Shown here: positions 15,843 through 27,600 of the stretch, piece after piece
Position numbering within the stretch: position 1 is the stretch's first letter
Layout: each line of letters begins with the position of its first letter
NCBI RefSeq assembly: GCF_944393015.1
Contig: NZ_CALXYQ010000002.1
Location: 62,001-126,000 of the forward strand
Length of the DNA: 64,000 bases
Direction of reading: 5' to 3'
Source of the DNA: an uncultured Brachyspira sp.
GTDB taxonomy: Bacteria; Spirochaetota; Brachyspiria; Brachyspirales; Brachyspiraceae
Program-made: the position numbers and the translations under genes
Notes under the pieces: model-generated
Databases searched by the model: none
What the model was told of the DNA's origin: nothing
Seen by the model: the letters and a program-made list of their open reading frames with translations, nothing else

Positions 15843-18800
15843 TTATTTTAATTTTATAAGTTTCAAATCAACTGCTATCATGAATACACAAGGTAAAAAT
15901 ATCAAAGTTATTAATGTTGAGAATATAAGACCATAAGCTAAACTCATAACTATAGGCACTATCAAATCGGCATCTCCTCCTATACCATAAACCGTAGGCA
16001 TCAATCCACCAACTGTAGTTACTGTAGTTAAGAATATAGGTAAAAGTCTTTGAGTGGCGCCTTCTACTATAGAATTAAATGCAAACTTTTTAGGATTATC
16101 CAAAGCATCAGGATTTGTTTTACCGGATTCTATGATTTTGTTTATTAAGTCTATCATTATAATACCGTCATTTACAAGAACACCGCATAATCCCACTATA
16201 CCTATAAAACCTATAAATGACATAGGCATACCATGAAGATAGAATGCAATAAATACCCCTGTTAATGTAAATGGTATTAAGAACATTATCATCAAAGGCT
16301 GAGCAAATTTTTTAAATTGTAATAATAATATTAAATATATTAAAACTATTGCTATAAATAATGTAACTGTAAGTCCGTCTAAAGCTCCTACTGTTTGATC
16401 AGCCTCACCTCCGAATCCTATTATAACACCCGGATATCTTTGGCTTATATCTTTAAATTTATTCTGTATGGCAAACATTACCTGTATAGATGTATTTTGT
16501 CCCTGAACTAAATCGGCATTGATTGTTATACATCTCTGTCCATTATAATGCCTTATTGCAGATACTCCATTAGTTTCAACTATTTTAGCAACATTTTTCA
16601 AATAAAGAAGTCTATTATAAGTATTTGGTATAACAAGATTATTAAGTACATTAGTATCATATATATAATCTCTGTTTAACTGTACTCTAAAATCTAATTT
16701 ATAATCAAGTTCCTGTATTGATGTTGCGACTGTTCCGCTGTATGCAGTTCTAAGTTCATTTGCAACATTAGCAACATTCATACCTAATTGAGCTATTTCA
16801 TCATAGTCGAATAATACTCTTAATTCATCTTTTCCTATTTTGTCATCATCATAATAATTTATAACGCCATTTAAACTAAGTAAATATGCTTTCACTTCAT
16901 CTCTTACTTTTCTAGTTTGATTAATATCATTACCTACGATTTTTATATCAACTGCTTTTCCCGGATCCATTGGAAGTTTAACAGATACCATCAAAGCATC
17001 GAGTTCCTGTCTTAAACTTGTTTTTTCTAATTCTGCATTTATATCGTCCATTATGTCATAGGCTGTTTTTTTTCTTTCTGTAGAAGGTATAAGATAAACT
17101 GTAATACCGGCAAGATTTGCAGATTCTTCTGAAATATCAACTATGTTTTGATTAACCTGTTTTCCAATTACGCTATTTACTGCAACTAAGTTTTTAGGAT
17201 CAACAGATTTGTATATGGCATTTTCTATTTGCTCAACATATTTCATAGTGTTTTTAATAGAGTTTCCTATTCCCGAATCAATATTTATCATTATACTGTC
17301 TGAGCTTGTATCATATATAAGTATGAATTTTTTAAGACTGTCTTTTGCTAGGAAGAATGAAAATATCAAAAGTATTACAAAAAATAATACTACAAGATAT
17401 CTGAATTTTAATAATATTTTCAAAGCCTTATTAAAAGGATTTTTCATAGCATTGAATAACTTTTCTTTATCAAAATCTAATGGATTTTTTATTTTTCTTA
17501 AAAAATTAAATTTAGAATTCTTTTTAGTTTTATCCTGCAAATTATTAGGAAGAAGGAATATAGCCTGAAATAAACTGGCAATCAAAGCAACTACAACAAC
17601 TTTAGGAAAAGGAGCAATCAATTTTCCAACAACATCTTTAGTAAGAAGCATAGGCATAAAAGCAACAACGGTAGTCATAGTAGCAACCATTATAGGACTA
17701 ACAACATCTTTTACGGCCTCTACTGTACCATCAAGTCCTGTCTTACCAACCTTTTGAAAGTCATATATATTTTCACACACTACAATACTATTATCAACAA
17801 CCATTCCTATAACTGTAATTATTCCGGCAAGAGATATTATATTGAATGTTAAATCAGAGAAATGTATATATGAAAAAGTAATAAATATTACAACTATCAT
17901 TCCTATACTTGTAAATAAAGCACTTTTGAAATCTAAGAATATTAAAAGAACCACTAATATTATAATAAAACCAAATATTAAATTGCTTGTTGCAACATTT
18001 GTAAGAGCCAATACCATTCTTGAAGTTTCTCCCATAGTTGTAACTTCAATATTTTCAGGTATTAAATTTTGATTATTTTTAAGAAATGCATTTATATTTT
18101 CTGTAGTTTTTACTATATCAGCATTTTCTTTTTTTAATATGCTTAAAGAATATCCTTCAACGCTGTTTATTCTTACATATATAGATTTTTCAACGAAACC
18201 GCTGTCTACCTTTGCCAAATCCTGTATCCTTACTCTCTGACCATTGAAAGTAGAGCGAACAACAACATTAGTAGCTTCTGTAGGATTTTCAAATTGTCCC
18301 ATTGTAACTATTGTTTTTTCTTCTTCATTTTCTTCTAAATCCATATAGATAGGCTTTTTCAAATCACCGCTTGTAGCTCTTATGTTTCTTGCAGAAAGTG
18401 AATTTACTATGTCTGTTAGAGAAATATAATATTCCTGAAGTTTTTTAGGATCGGCTAGAATTTTTATTTCCGGATCAGTTCTTCCCTGAACCCTTATATC
18501 AGCAACACCATCAACATATTTTAATTGTCTTTCTAACTCCTTACTGAAATCGTATAAAACTTTTTCATCTCCATTATATCCTTTTTTGAAATGCACGCCT
18601 ATATTATATATTGGAGTTAATTTTGGGTTTATATCTGTTATCTCTATAGTTTGAACTTCTGAAGCCATATCCGGCACGCTTTGCATCTTTCTAAATATTT
18701 CATCTTTAGCTTTGCTTGTATCTATTTCCATATCTAACTGCACGAATATAATAGCAGCATTTTCTGTTATTATAGAAGTAAATTCATCTATTCCGGATAT

Positions 18801-19022
18801 AGTCCTTAATTGGTCTTCTATTTGTATAACGGCATTTTGTTCTACATCTAATGGAGAAGCTCCTGGATAAACAACTTGCAAAATCATTAATTCCAAGTCT
18901 GTAGAAGGAAATGATTCTTTATCTATATTATAGTATGAATATAGACCTATCATAATAGAAACGAATATTATGATATTTACCAGCATTCTATTATTAGCAA
19001 AAAAGTATATTAAATTTTTCAT
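15843..19022 (-). CDS. RND-family efflux transporter permease (AcrB-like)
   Basis: A 1059-residue inner-membrane pump with the RND plan: one N-terminal helix, a large periplasmic loop, six helices (about 335-500), a second large loop and a last helix cluster (about 860-1050). The proton-relay region is visible in the fourth helix (ITVIGMVVDNSIVVCENIYDF) and GVLVNDGIIMIDLIN in the second half. It should export hydrophobic compounds with proton import. No membrane-fusion protein or TolC-like channel gene is adjacent, so partners must be encoded elsewhere. It is divergent from a TetR gene that probably represses it. Confidence 0.92.
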   Translation of the reverse strand: MKNLIYFFANNRMLVNIIIFVSIMIGLYSYYNIDKESFPSTDLELMILQVVYPGASPLDVEQNAVIQIEDQLRTISGIDEFTSIITENAAIIFVQLDMEIDTSKAKDEIFRKMQSVPDMASEVQTIEITDINPKLTPIYNIGVHFKKGYNGDEKVLYDFSKELERQLKYVDGVADIRVQGRTDPEIKILADPKKLQEYYISLTDIVNSLSARNIRATSGDLKKPIYMDLEENEEEKTIVTMGQFENPTEATNVVVRSTFNGQRVRIQDLAKVDSGFVEKSIYVRINSVEGYSLSILKKENADIVKTTENINAFLKNNQNLIPENIEVTTMGETSRMVLALTNVATSNLIFGFIIILVVLLIFLDFKSALFTSIGMIVVIFITFSYIHFSDLTFNIISLAGIITVIGMVVDNSIVVCENIYDFQKVGKTGLDGTVEAVKDVVSPIMVATMTTVVAFMPMLLTKDVVGKLIAPFPKVVVVALIASLFQAIFLLPNNLQDKTKKNSKFNFLRKIKNPLDFDKEKLFNAMKNPFNKALKILLKFRYLVVLFFVILLIFSFFLAKDSLKKFILIYDTSSDSIMINIDSGIGNSIKNTMKYVEQIENAIYKSVDPKNLVAVNSVIGKQVNQNIVDISEESANLAGITVYLIPSTERKKTAYDIMDDINAELEKTSLRQELDALMVSVKLPMDPGKAVDIKIVGNDINQTRKVRDEVKAYLLSLNGVINYYDDDKIGKDELRVLFDYDEIAQLGMNVANVANELRTAYSGTVATSIQELDYKLDFRVQLNRDYIYDTNVLNNLVIPNTYNRLLYLKNVAKIVETNGVSAIRHYNGQRCITINADLVQGQNTSIQVMFAIQNKFKDISQRYPGVIIGFGGEADQTVGALDGLTVTLFIAIVLIYLILLLQFKKFAQPLMIMFLIPFTLTGVFIAFYLHGMPMSFIGFIGIVGLCGVLVNDGIIMIDLINKIIESGKTNPDALDNPKKFAFNSIVEGATQRLLPIFLTTVTTVGGLMPTVYGIGGDADLIVPIVMSLAYGLIFSTLITLIFLPCVFMIAVDLKLIKLK

Positions 19023-19329
19023 TATCTCATTATTCCAGGTTATATATTATACATTATAGTATAGCAAATTTTATTATGAATTTATATTGTTAATTAAAAA
19101 AATTATATATCAAATAATATTCATAATCGGATTATTTTATAAATAGTAGAAAATAGGACTATTTTATAGACATAAGTATTATATTGTTGTTTATTGTGAA
19201 ATTAATTTATATTTTTTATTAAAATATTTATAATTATAAAATATAAATTGTTTACATTTTATAATATTATAATATAATATACACAAGTCTATTAATATTT
19301 TTTATTTATCAAAATCTAGGACATTTTAT
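19023..19329. promoter_or_regulatory. Divergent RND/tetR intergenic region with two dyads
   Basis: A 307-bp AT-rich gap with no gene. It holds ATAATC-G-GATTAT (19123-19135) and AAAATAG-GA-CTATTTT (19150-19165), both perfect palindromes about 15 bp apart. Their position between a divergent tetR and an efflux gene makes them candidate TetR operators. Which of them, if any, is bound cannot be told from sequence. Confidence 0.5.
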
Positions 19330-19917
19330 ATGAAAAGCAGTTCAAATAAAAATAATGCCAGAGTAAAAAAAACTAAAAAGTTGCTTGAAGACTCTCTTGG
19401 TCTTTTATTGGAAGAAAAGCCTTTTGAAGATATAAGAGTAATTGATATATGTGCAAAAGCTAATATGCATAGAAGTACTTTTTATACTTATTATAATGAT
19501 AAATATGAATTATTAAAATCAAAATTAGATGAATATGAGGCAAAATTTTTAGAAGATTTGAAAAGATATAAAATAGAAAATAAATTAAAAGACTCGCATG
19601 TCGATATAATGGAAAGAATATTACAATATTTTTATTTGAACAGAAAATATTTAAAAATAATATTCCAAAACAATAAAGACGGAAGTGTTACTAGTATTTT
19701 GAGAGAGTATTTAGCTTCTTATGTAATAGAAGGAATAAAAGATTTTAAGACTATACGTCCAAATAAAGATAATGTTATTAGAGTTATGGTTAGCTTTTAT
19801 TCCGGAGCATTCATATCAGTTCTTACAGATTGGATAGTTAATGATTGTTTTATATCTGTAGAAGAATTGGCTTCTTATATATCAGATATTATTATGCAGA
19901 GAGTTTTTTCTGAATAA
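19330..19917 (+). CDS. TetR-family transcriptional regulator
   Basis: A 195-residue regulator. Residues 12-60 form the TetR helix-turn-helix (KKLLEDSLGLLLEEKPFEDI, then CAKANMHRSTFYTYYNDKYEL), and the rest is an all-helical ligand and dimer domain resembling the TetR_C_7/dhaS-like group with a hydrophobic SFYSGAFISVLTDW helix. It is divergent from the RND pump and is its most likely repressor, released by a pump substrate. Confidence 0.9.
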   Translation: MKSSSNKNNARVKKTKKLLEDSLGLLLEEKPFEDIRVIDICAKANMHRSTFYTYYNDKYELLKSKLDEYEAKFLEDLKRYKIENKLKDSHVDIMERILQYFYLNRKYLKIIFQNNKDGSVTSILREYLASYVIEGIKDFKTIRPNKDNVIRVMVSFYSGAFISVLTDWIVNDCFISVEELASYISDIIMQRVFSE

Positions 19918-20050
19918 TGTTGTTTTTTCATAATTAATTTTTTTATTGTTTTTATAAATAAAGTATTATTCCGATAATAATACGGAAAAGTGTATTTTAC
20001 ATTTATATTTTTTATTTGATTTATATATAATAGAAAAATAGGAGAAAATT

Positions 20051-20581
20051 ATGAAGAAAATAATTTTATTTATATTGTTATTTGTTTTTTCATTTAATTT
20101 TTTAAATGCCCAAAATATAACAAAAGATAGTGATTATTCTAAAAATTGGTCTAGTTTTATATTTAGAAAGACAATAGATATGAGAGGAGCTTTATATGAA
20201 GGAAGACCTGGCGGGGATTTAGAATTAGTTTCAGGCAATAATCCGCTTCATTTAGTTAAAATTTATAAATTCATAGGAGCTAGATCAGATACTCATGCAT
20301 ATTATAATCATCAGGTGCCTATATCTATGTTTTATGATAATGCTCCAGCTTTAGGTCTTAATCTAGTTGAAGGCTATTCTATAGAAGGCGGAAAAATAAT
20401 GAGATATTCAAAATATATAAGAAGCTATCAAGGTAAATTAGATTCTTGGAAAAAAGCTAATTCTACTTTTACAAATGATAGATGGGTAGCAAATTCAGAT
20501 GCAGATTGGAGTTCTTATCCTGTACCTCAGCCGGAAGATGTTAACTGGGCTGAAGGTGAATATGCAGGAGAGTTATATTAA
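20051..20581 (+). CDS. Secreted hypothetical protein (paralogue of the next gene)
   Basis: A 176-residue protein with a signal peptide (KKIILFILLFVFSFNFLNAQ) and no family I can name. The C-terminal half is Trp-rich: SWKKANSTFTNDRWVANSDA, then DWSSYPVPQPEDVNW. The same Trp/Pro spacing is found in the neighbouring gene, so the two are tandem paralogues. It is probably periplasmic. TAGGAGA gives a good ribosome site. A TTCCG-N9-CGGAA dyad lies at 19969-19987 upstream. Confidence 0.65.
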   Translation: MKKIILFILLFVFSFNFLNAQNITKDSDYSKNWSSFIFRKTIDMRGALYEGRPGGDLELVSGNNPLHLVKIYKFIGARSDTHAYYNHQVPISMFYDNAPALGLNLVEGYSIEGGKIMRYSKYIRSYQGKLDSWKKANSTFTNDRWVANSDADWSSYPVPQPEDVNWAEGEYAGELY

Positions 20582-20589
20582 AAAATATA

Positions 20590-21108
20590 ATGTCGTATAT
20601 TTCTATTATATTAGTTATATTATTAGTTTTAACGGTTTTATTTTTCATAACTAATAAAACCGTTATTTCTTATGATAATGCTTGGATTAAATTAGTAAAG
20701 ACTAGAATTGTAAAGGAAGCTGATAGAGATTATCTATTCAGAGAAGACGGCGACCTTATCATAAATAAAAAAAAGAGATTAAGTTTTATTCAAGCAAAAC
20801 ATGAGAATATGGCAGTTTACAGCAATACAGATCATTTAAATAAATTTATGCTTGTTTTTTCAGGATATCCTTCTATAAAAGTAACATTTATGGAAGGGTA
20901 TATAGTTGAAAACAATAAATTATATTATACCTATGCTTATAAACCTTCTTACTATACCAAGCTAAATAAATGGATGAAATTTAACGGAGTTTTTGAAGAT
21001 AAAGAAAATTGGATTGCCAAAAAAAATGTTAAATGGAGTACTTTTCCTTGTCCTCAGTCATCGGATATAAATTGGGAAAAAAAAGCTATGATAGGAATTT
21101 TATCGTAA
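20590..21108 (+). CDS. Membrane-anchored hypothetical protein (paralogue of the previous gene)
   Basis: A 172-residue protein with an uncleaved-looking N-terminal helix (SIILVILLVLTVLFFIT) and an extracytoplasmic domain. The C-terminal block KWMKFNGVFEDKENWIAKKN, then KWSTFPCPQSSDINW aligns with the paralogue eight bases upstream. Close spacing implies one mRNA. The domain is not one I recognise; fixed Trp and Pro positions suggest a compact beta fold or ligand-binding role. Confidence 0.6.
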   Translation: MSYISIILVILLVLTVLFFITNKTVISYDNAWIKLVKTRIVKEADRDYLFREDGDLIINKKKRLSFIQAKHENMAVYSNTDHLNKFMLVFSGYPSIKVTFMEGYIVENNKLYYTYAYKPSYYTKLNKWMKFNGVFEDKENWIAKKNVKWSTFPCPQSSDINWEKKAMIGILS

Positions 21109-21236
21109 TAATCAATTTTTCAGAAAAATAGATATTACAATTTTATTAATATTATTGTTATATATGTAAGTATATTGAATAATTTTTTTTATTTGTTATA
21201 CTTGCAAAATCAATTATTATTTTCAAGGAGAAATAT

Positions 21237-21569
21237 ATGAGTTTAAATATAGAAGATAAAGGTAAAGTAAAAGTTGTAAGTTTAGTTGGTAAATTAGATG
21301 TTAATTTATCAGTATCTATTGAAGCTGAATTAGAGCAATTAGTAGAATCAGGTTCTATTAATTTAATATTAGAATTATCAGGTATTGAATATTTGAGTTC
21401 TAGCGGTATAAGAGTATTCATCTCTATAATGAGAAAAATTAAAGATAAAAATGGAAGATTAGTACTAGCTTGCGTTCCTGATATAATCAAAAAAATATTA
21501 AAAACAGTAGAGTTAGAAGATTTATTTGAAGTATATGAAAGTGTAGATGAGGCAGTAGATTCATTCTAA
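21237..21569 (+). CDS. STAS-domain anti-sigma factor antagonist
   Basis: A 110-residue single STAS domain of the SpoIIAA/RsbV type. LILELSGIEYLSSSGIRVFISIMRKIKDK holds the phosphorylatable Ser region (LSSSGIRV, about residue 58). The unphosphorylated form normally binds an anti-sigma kinase and frees its sigma factor or other partner. No kinase or phosphatase gene is adjacent. CAAGGAGA gives a strong ribosome site. The giant lipoprotein gene follows on the same strand after 86 bp. Confidence 0.9.
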   Translation: MSLNIEDKGKVKVVSLVGKLDVNLSVSIEAELEQLVESGSINLILELSGIEYLSSSGIRVFISIMRKIKDKNGRLVLACVPDIIKKILKTVELEDLFEVYESVDEAVDSF

Positions 21570-21655
21570 TATTTAGATTGATTTTATTTGTTTTTTTTTG
21601 TATAATACTTTACATATGTTTTAGTTTTGTAATAAATTATTATAATTGGAAGAGT

Positions 21656-24600
21656 ATGAGATTAAAGTGTTATATAAAATTTAAAATATTAATTTTATTT
21701 TCTTTTATTTTGTTTGCTTGTGCATCAAGTCAGAAAAATACTGATTATGCATTTGAAAGCAGACCTTTTTTAAGAGAATATAAAAGATATTCTTTAACAT
21801 CTGGTGAAGTAAATCCGGCATTAGATGCTGTAATTGATAGAGAAGGTACTTGGATTTATTATTCAAGGGAAAATGCCGGAAATACTGATATTTTTGCAGT
21901 AGATTCATATACTTTAGAAACCTATAGATTAACTAGAAGTCCTGGAATAGATACATCTGTTTCTGTCGATGATAAATCTAAATATATAGTATTTTCTTCA
22001 ACTAGAGATGATGCTTTCGGAGATATTTATTTATTCAAGCTTTATAATCTTGGTATACGAACTTCCAAAAATAATTTAGAAAATTTAGAGCAAAGTATTA
22101 TAAGGCTCACTGATTATAAGGGGTATGATACTGATCCAGTTGTTTCTCATAAAGGTAATTCTATAGCTTTTATTTCAGATAGAGACGGCGGAATTAAAAA
22201 ACTTTTTACTGTTAAACCTAATGGTAAAGATCTTCAGAAATTATCAGATATTGAAGCCAGTTCCCCAGCATTTTCTTTTGATGATACAAAAATAGCCTTT
22301 ATTACTTCTAAAATAGGGGAAAGATATTCTCAATTAGTTTTATTAGATTTAAATGCTGATACTAATTCTCAAACAAATTTAACTATACTTACAGATACCG
22401 ATACATTTAAATTTAATCCTACATTTTATAATGATGATACTATTATTTTCTTTGAAATAGAAAAAGATTCTGACAGAGACGGCAATTTAACCTATTATGA
22501 TAAAAGACGTTTAATGTCATATTCTTTGGCAACTCATCAATATTATGTTTTATCAGAAGATACACAATTAACTACTTTTGATGTTGCATATCCTTCCGCT
22601 TTAGTAGGTGCTTATGTTGTAAGCGAAGATGGTACAACTGTAGTAACAATGGGGTCTACTAAGGAGTATTTTATAAAAGATGCTAATTCTGCAACTATGT
22701 ATAATAGTTTTGTAGAGCTTCCATACAATAGAAAAGTTGATGTTATAGATAGATTTGCTGAATATTTTCCTTTTTCTGAAGATCAAAATAACGTTGCTAA
22801 AGCATATTTTAATATGATGATATCATCATACACTAATAATAATCTTAAAGAATATAATAATACTAAAAAAGTATTAACATCTGAATATTTAGATACATTT
22901 CCGGGATTTTTAACATCAAAAATAGATGAGAATTTTGATACTAATAATAATTGGTTTGATATAGGATCTTATACAAATGAATATTTTTTAACTAATAATG
23001 ATTTGGAAATGACAAATCTAATAGCTTGGACAGGATATATATCAGCCAATGAAAAATATAAAGCTAATAAAAATAATAAAGATACATTTTCAATTTTAAC
23101 TGAACTTCTTAATTTGAATATTAATAAAGATTTGTATTTGCTTATAGCTAAATTATATGCACATTCAGTTGAAGATAATGGATATAAATACCCTGAAGAT
23201 GATGATATTTATAATAATCCTTATAAAAGAAAAGATTTATTATTTTCAGATAGATTGGAGATCGCAAAAGATTTCATAAAGGATTCAAAAATTTCTTATG
23301 ATACTATAATAGAAAATTCACATCCTTATGCTCCTTTAGCTGTGGCTACAAGACTTATATATTTAGACGGACTTATACTTTCAAGAAATTATGATGATGC
23401 TACTAATTTGTTTAAGCCTTATGTTGAATCTAAAAATGATATAATGCTTGCCTTGGGATATTATGCTAATGCTAAGGTTCTTATGGCAGAGAAAGATGAC
23501 GGATCTTATGCTTTGTTTAAAGAAGCATTAAGTTCAGGCGGAAAGAATTTTGATTCTACTTATGAAGCTCAGTATTGTAAAGATACATTAGCTGATTATT
23601 ATAAATCTTTAGCAGATAAAGCCTACAATGAAGGTAAATATGCAGCTGCTTATGATAATTATAATGAAACTTTGAAATATAACCCTAATGATACTTCATC
23701 ATCATCAAGAGTTATAGAGAGCGGACTTAGAGCTTACAGTACAATAGAGTCTCTTGAAGAAACTATATTTGAGAGAGAGAGAAATATCTTATCAACTAGA
23801 TATTCTTCTCATGAGGCACATGCTGAACTTGCAAATGCTTATTATTATTTGGCTAATAGATATTATGGTATAGCTATATCAAAACAGTATAGTCCTGAAC
23901 GTTATGTTGTAAGCGAGAAAAAAAGAGAAGACGGATTTTATTTGTATTTAAATAAGGCTTTTGATACTATAGTTGAAAAGGCTGCTTCATATATTAATTT
24001 TGCCATATTCTTATATCCTGATGAAGAAAATTATTATGTAAAAAAAGCTGAGATGTTAACATTTGCTCAGGCTTTAAGAATGCAGGTTCTTCAAGATGAA
24101 AAAATATCTAGAAGTGTAATAGAGTTAGTACCAGCTTATAAAGATAATGCTATTACTAATGGTCAATATATGGGTTATAATATGCTTGCATTCCAAACTC
24201 AGAATTTGGATTCAGAAATTATAGATTCACTAATAATGGCTAAAAGTAAGGTAAGAACTAAACCTAATGTTGTATCTATAATGCTTGCCAATTCTTATTT
24301 GATAAATGGAAGATATTCAGATGCAGTTAATGAATATAAAGAAGCTGAAAGTTTGCTTAATCAAATAGGAACTGATAAGAGTAAGGCTTGGTATCATTTC
24401 TTTTATGGTTATTCTTTATGGATGAACAATGATATAAAAGGAGCTTATGCTGAATATGATAAAGCCCGTGCTTTGTTTGAAAAATTAGGTGATAAGGAAA
24501 GTGTATACAAAATAGTTGGATATACTTCTGTTGCTGCTATAGAACAAGAAGATTATGAAAAAGCTATAGAGTATTTATTAGAAAGAGATAAACTTACAAA

Positions 24601-27600
24601 AGATGATGTTAATAAAAATGAACTTAATCAGCTTTTACTTGCTGCATGTTATTTAAAATTAGAAGATTATAATAATGCTTTGGCTTATTGTGATAGTGTA
24701 AAGGCTCAAATAGATAGTTTGGATTCTTCTGTTTATACTCCTAATTATGTTAGTATTACTTTATATGGTGCTAATATTAATGTGGTGAATTTGGGACTTG
24801 CTTCATTTGGAGGATATATACCTGGAGAACCTTTAAACGTAGATAAACAGCAGATGCTTTATTCTATATATCAGGAATTGTATGAGAAAATGGGAAGATA
24901 TTCTGAAGCCAGAGAGGCTTTATCTTCATACCGTAATTATATTATTCAGGATAAGCCTAAAAAATCTATTCAGCCTTTAATGCTTGCTACATACTATAAC
25001 AATGAAGGATATCTTTATTACAGACAGGGAGATCAGTCAAATTCTATAATGTCTTTCAAAACTTCTATAGAAGAATATCAGAAAACTTTAGATAAAAAAA
25101 CTTTAGAAAATAATCCTAGTCTGCAGTATCAGAATGCTGAAAATGATGCTAAAAACTATTTAAGTTTATCATCTTTATATTTAAGATATTTATCAGAAAA
25201 TGATTTAACTTCTATTAAAAGAGAATTCTTTATAGAATTATTTAATACTACTAAAACACTTCAGATATTATCTACAAATAATGTTGTAAGTACAAAGGAT
25301 AGATTATTATTATATTCTCATATAGCAGCTTTCAATTATATAATGGCATTCAAACTTACAGCTGATAATAGTGTTAATTATAGAAAAAAACAATCAGATG
25401 ATCCTACAGATATGAGAGATCATGATGTTAATGTACAAAGATTATCTATGCTTAAAGATGCTATAGATAGATATAAATATATTTTATCATCTAATTCTAA
25501 TTTTCCAGTAGATCTAAAAACAGAAATTATTATAAGATATAATTTAGCTAAAGCTTATGAATTAGCCGGATATATAGAAGAAGCGGCAAGAGAATATATG
25601 TCAGCATTCTCAAAAGCACAGACTTCTGCATTTGCTGTTGAAGAAATAGCAATACTTACTACCTTGATTGATTTCAGCTCTAAATATAGAAATAGATATC
25701 CTGATAGTTTGGATTATCCTGTGCAGTATGTATTTAGAATATTAAAAAGATTAAGAGAAAGTGTATTTATGATAACATTTGTAGAAGATAATAACTTTAT
25801 ATTAAGACAGGCTAAATATAAAGTTATAGAGTTTTTACAAGACAGTTATCCTGATGCTAGTATCAATATACTTGCTATGTTTGATGCTATTGATATGCGA
25901 AGAAAATTCTTAGATAGAAGACTTTATACTTTGGGTGAAAATAATTATTACTTAAGAGAATATTATAAACTTTATGAAAAAGCTTTATACTCATATCAAA
26001 TGTATTTAAATGCTGTAGCTACTCCTTATGACAGTAAGATGGAAGCTGCTATGCTTAAAGAAATATCTAAATATGAAAAAGAGGCTATAGAAAAATTCTC
26101 TAATACTCCTATAGAGCCTATAGTTATATGCGATGTTAAACCTGAAGATATTGATAAATCTATGCGTAAAGATGAAACTCTTATTTGGGATACTTATTTA
26201 GGATATAGATTCGTTAGAGAAAATGGAAAAACTAAATTCTATATGCAGACTAATGCTATGCCTAAAACTAAAAACTATGTTACTCATATAGGATTCAGAC
26301 CTATTGTTATAAGCAATAAAAATATTTTTGTAAGAGAATTGTACGATTCAACAGAATATATGCTTCCGGTAAAAACTGCTTATATAGATAGCAAATTGAT
26401 AGCATTCTTTAGAACTACTAGAAATGCTCAGAAAGAAATAAATAATAGTATGACTATGGCAAGTAATACCAATGCCACTAATAGTGTTTATAGTTATAAT
26501 AATTTGACAAATGATAATGAATTAAATAATAATTTATATATGAATGTTTCTTATAATCCTGAAGAGACTAATACTATGTCTTCAAATGATATGTCTACAA
26601 ATATGACTTCTACAAATACAGTTTCTACAAACAGGAGAAGAAGAGGCAATTTCAGATTTATAGAGTTAAAAGATATTATTACTAATTCTTATGTTCCATT
26701 GGTTACTGATATAACAGGTGCTAGTGCTTCCGATATATCTAATATAATGAAAAAGAATTTGTATATAGTTTATTGTGATAATGAAACATTTACAAATAAT
26801 AGGAGAGTTATAAGAAATATAAATAATATAGCTTTAGTTGTAGGAAAAGGCGGAAAAGATTCTAGAGTGATGTTCTACACTAATTATTTCAGAAAACTAT
26901 CATCTAATTCATTGGAAGTTAGTATGAAAGGCTATGATAATAATATGTTTACTGTATATGGAAAACCTGATTACAGTGTATCTTCATTATCAAATGCAGC
27001 TTATGAGTTTAAAACTAGACTTTATAATTCTTATTCGGCAAGTGCATCTCCAAGTATGACAATGATGTCAAATGTTATTGCTTATTCTCAAAGCGACAAT
27101 GAAAAGATGCTTAATTATGCTAGAATTGTTGAAGATAGATATTCTGTTAGAGATACAAATACAGCTTATTTATTTTCTGAAGAAGGATATAAATTCTTTG
27201 CAAGTTCATATACTAATATAAGCGATTCTAATGCCTACAGATTTATAAAAGCAATGCTTCCTGTTTATAGAAGAATGGGAGAAGAATGGGCAGTTAAAGG
27301 TGCTAACAGAGCATTGCATTTTATGTATTTGTATACTAATAATAATTATGATTTAATAGATGAATACTTTACACCTAGAACTTTATCAAGATTCTTAAAA
27401 GCTAAAAATGATCCTAAAGAGTCTGTAAGATATTTGAATTATATTGCAAATAGGGTAGACGGAGAAAATAAAGATAAAATTTTAGAAGTTGCCGTTCTTT
27501 ATGATTTAATATATGCTAAGACTCCTATTGATACAGTAACTAATTTCTTGAATAGAATGCAAAATACTAATGAAGTATTAACTGTTGCAAATACTATTAT

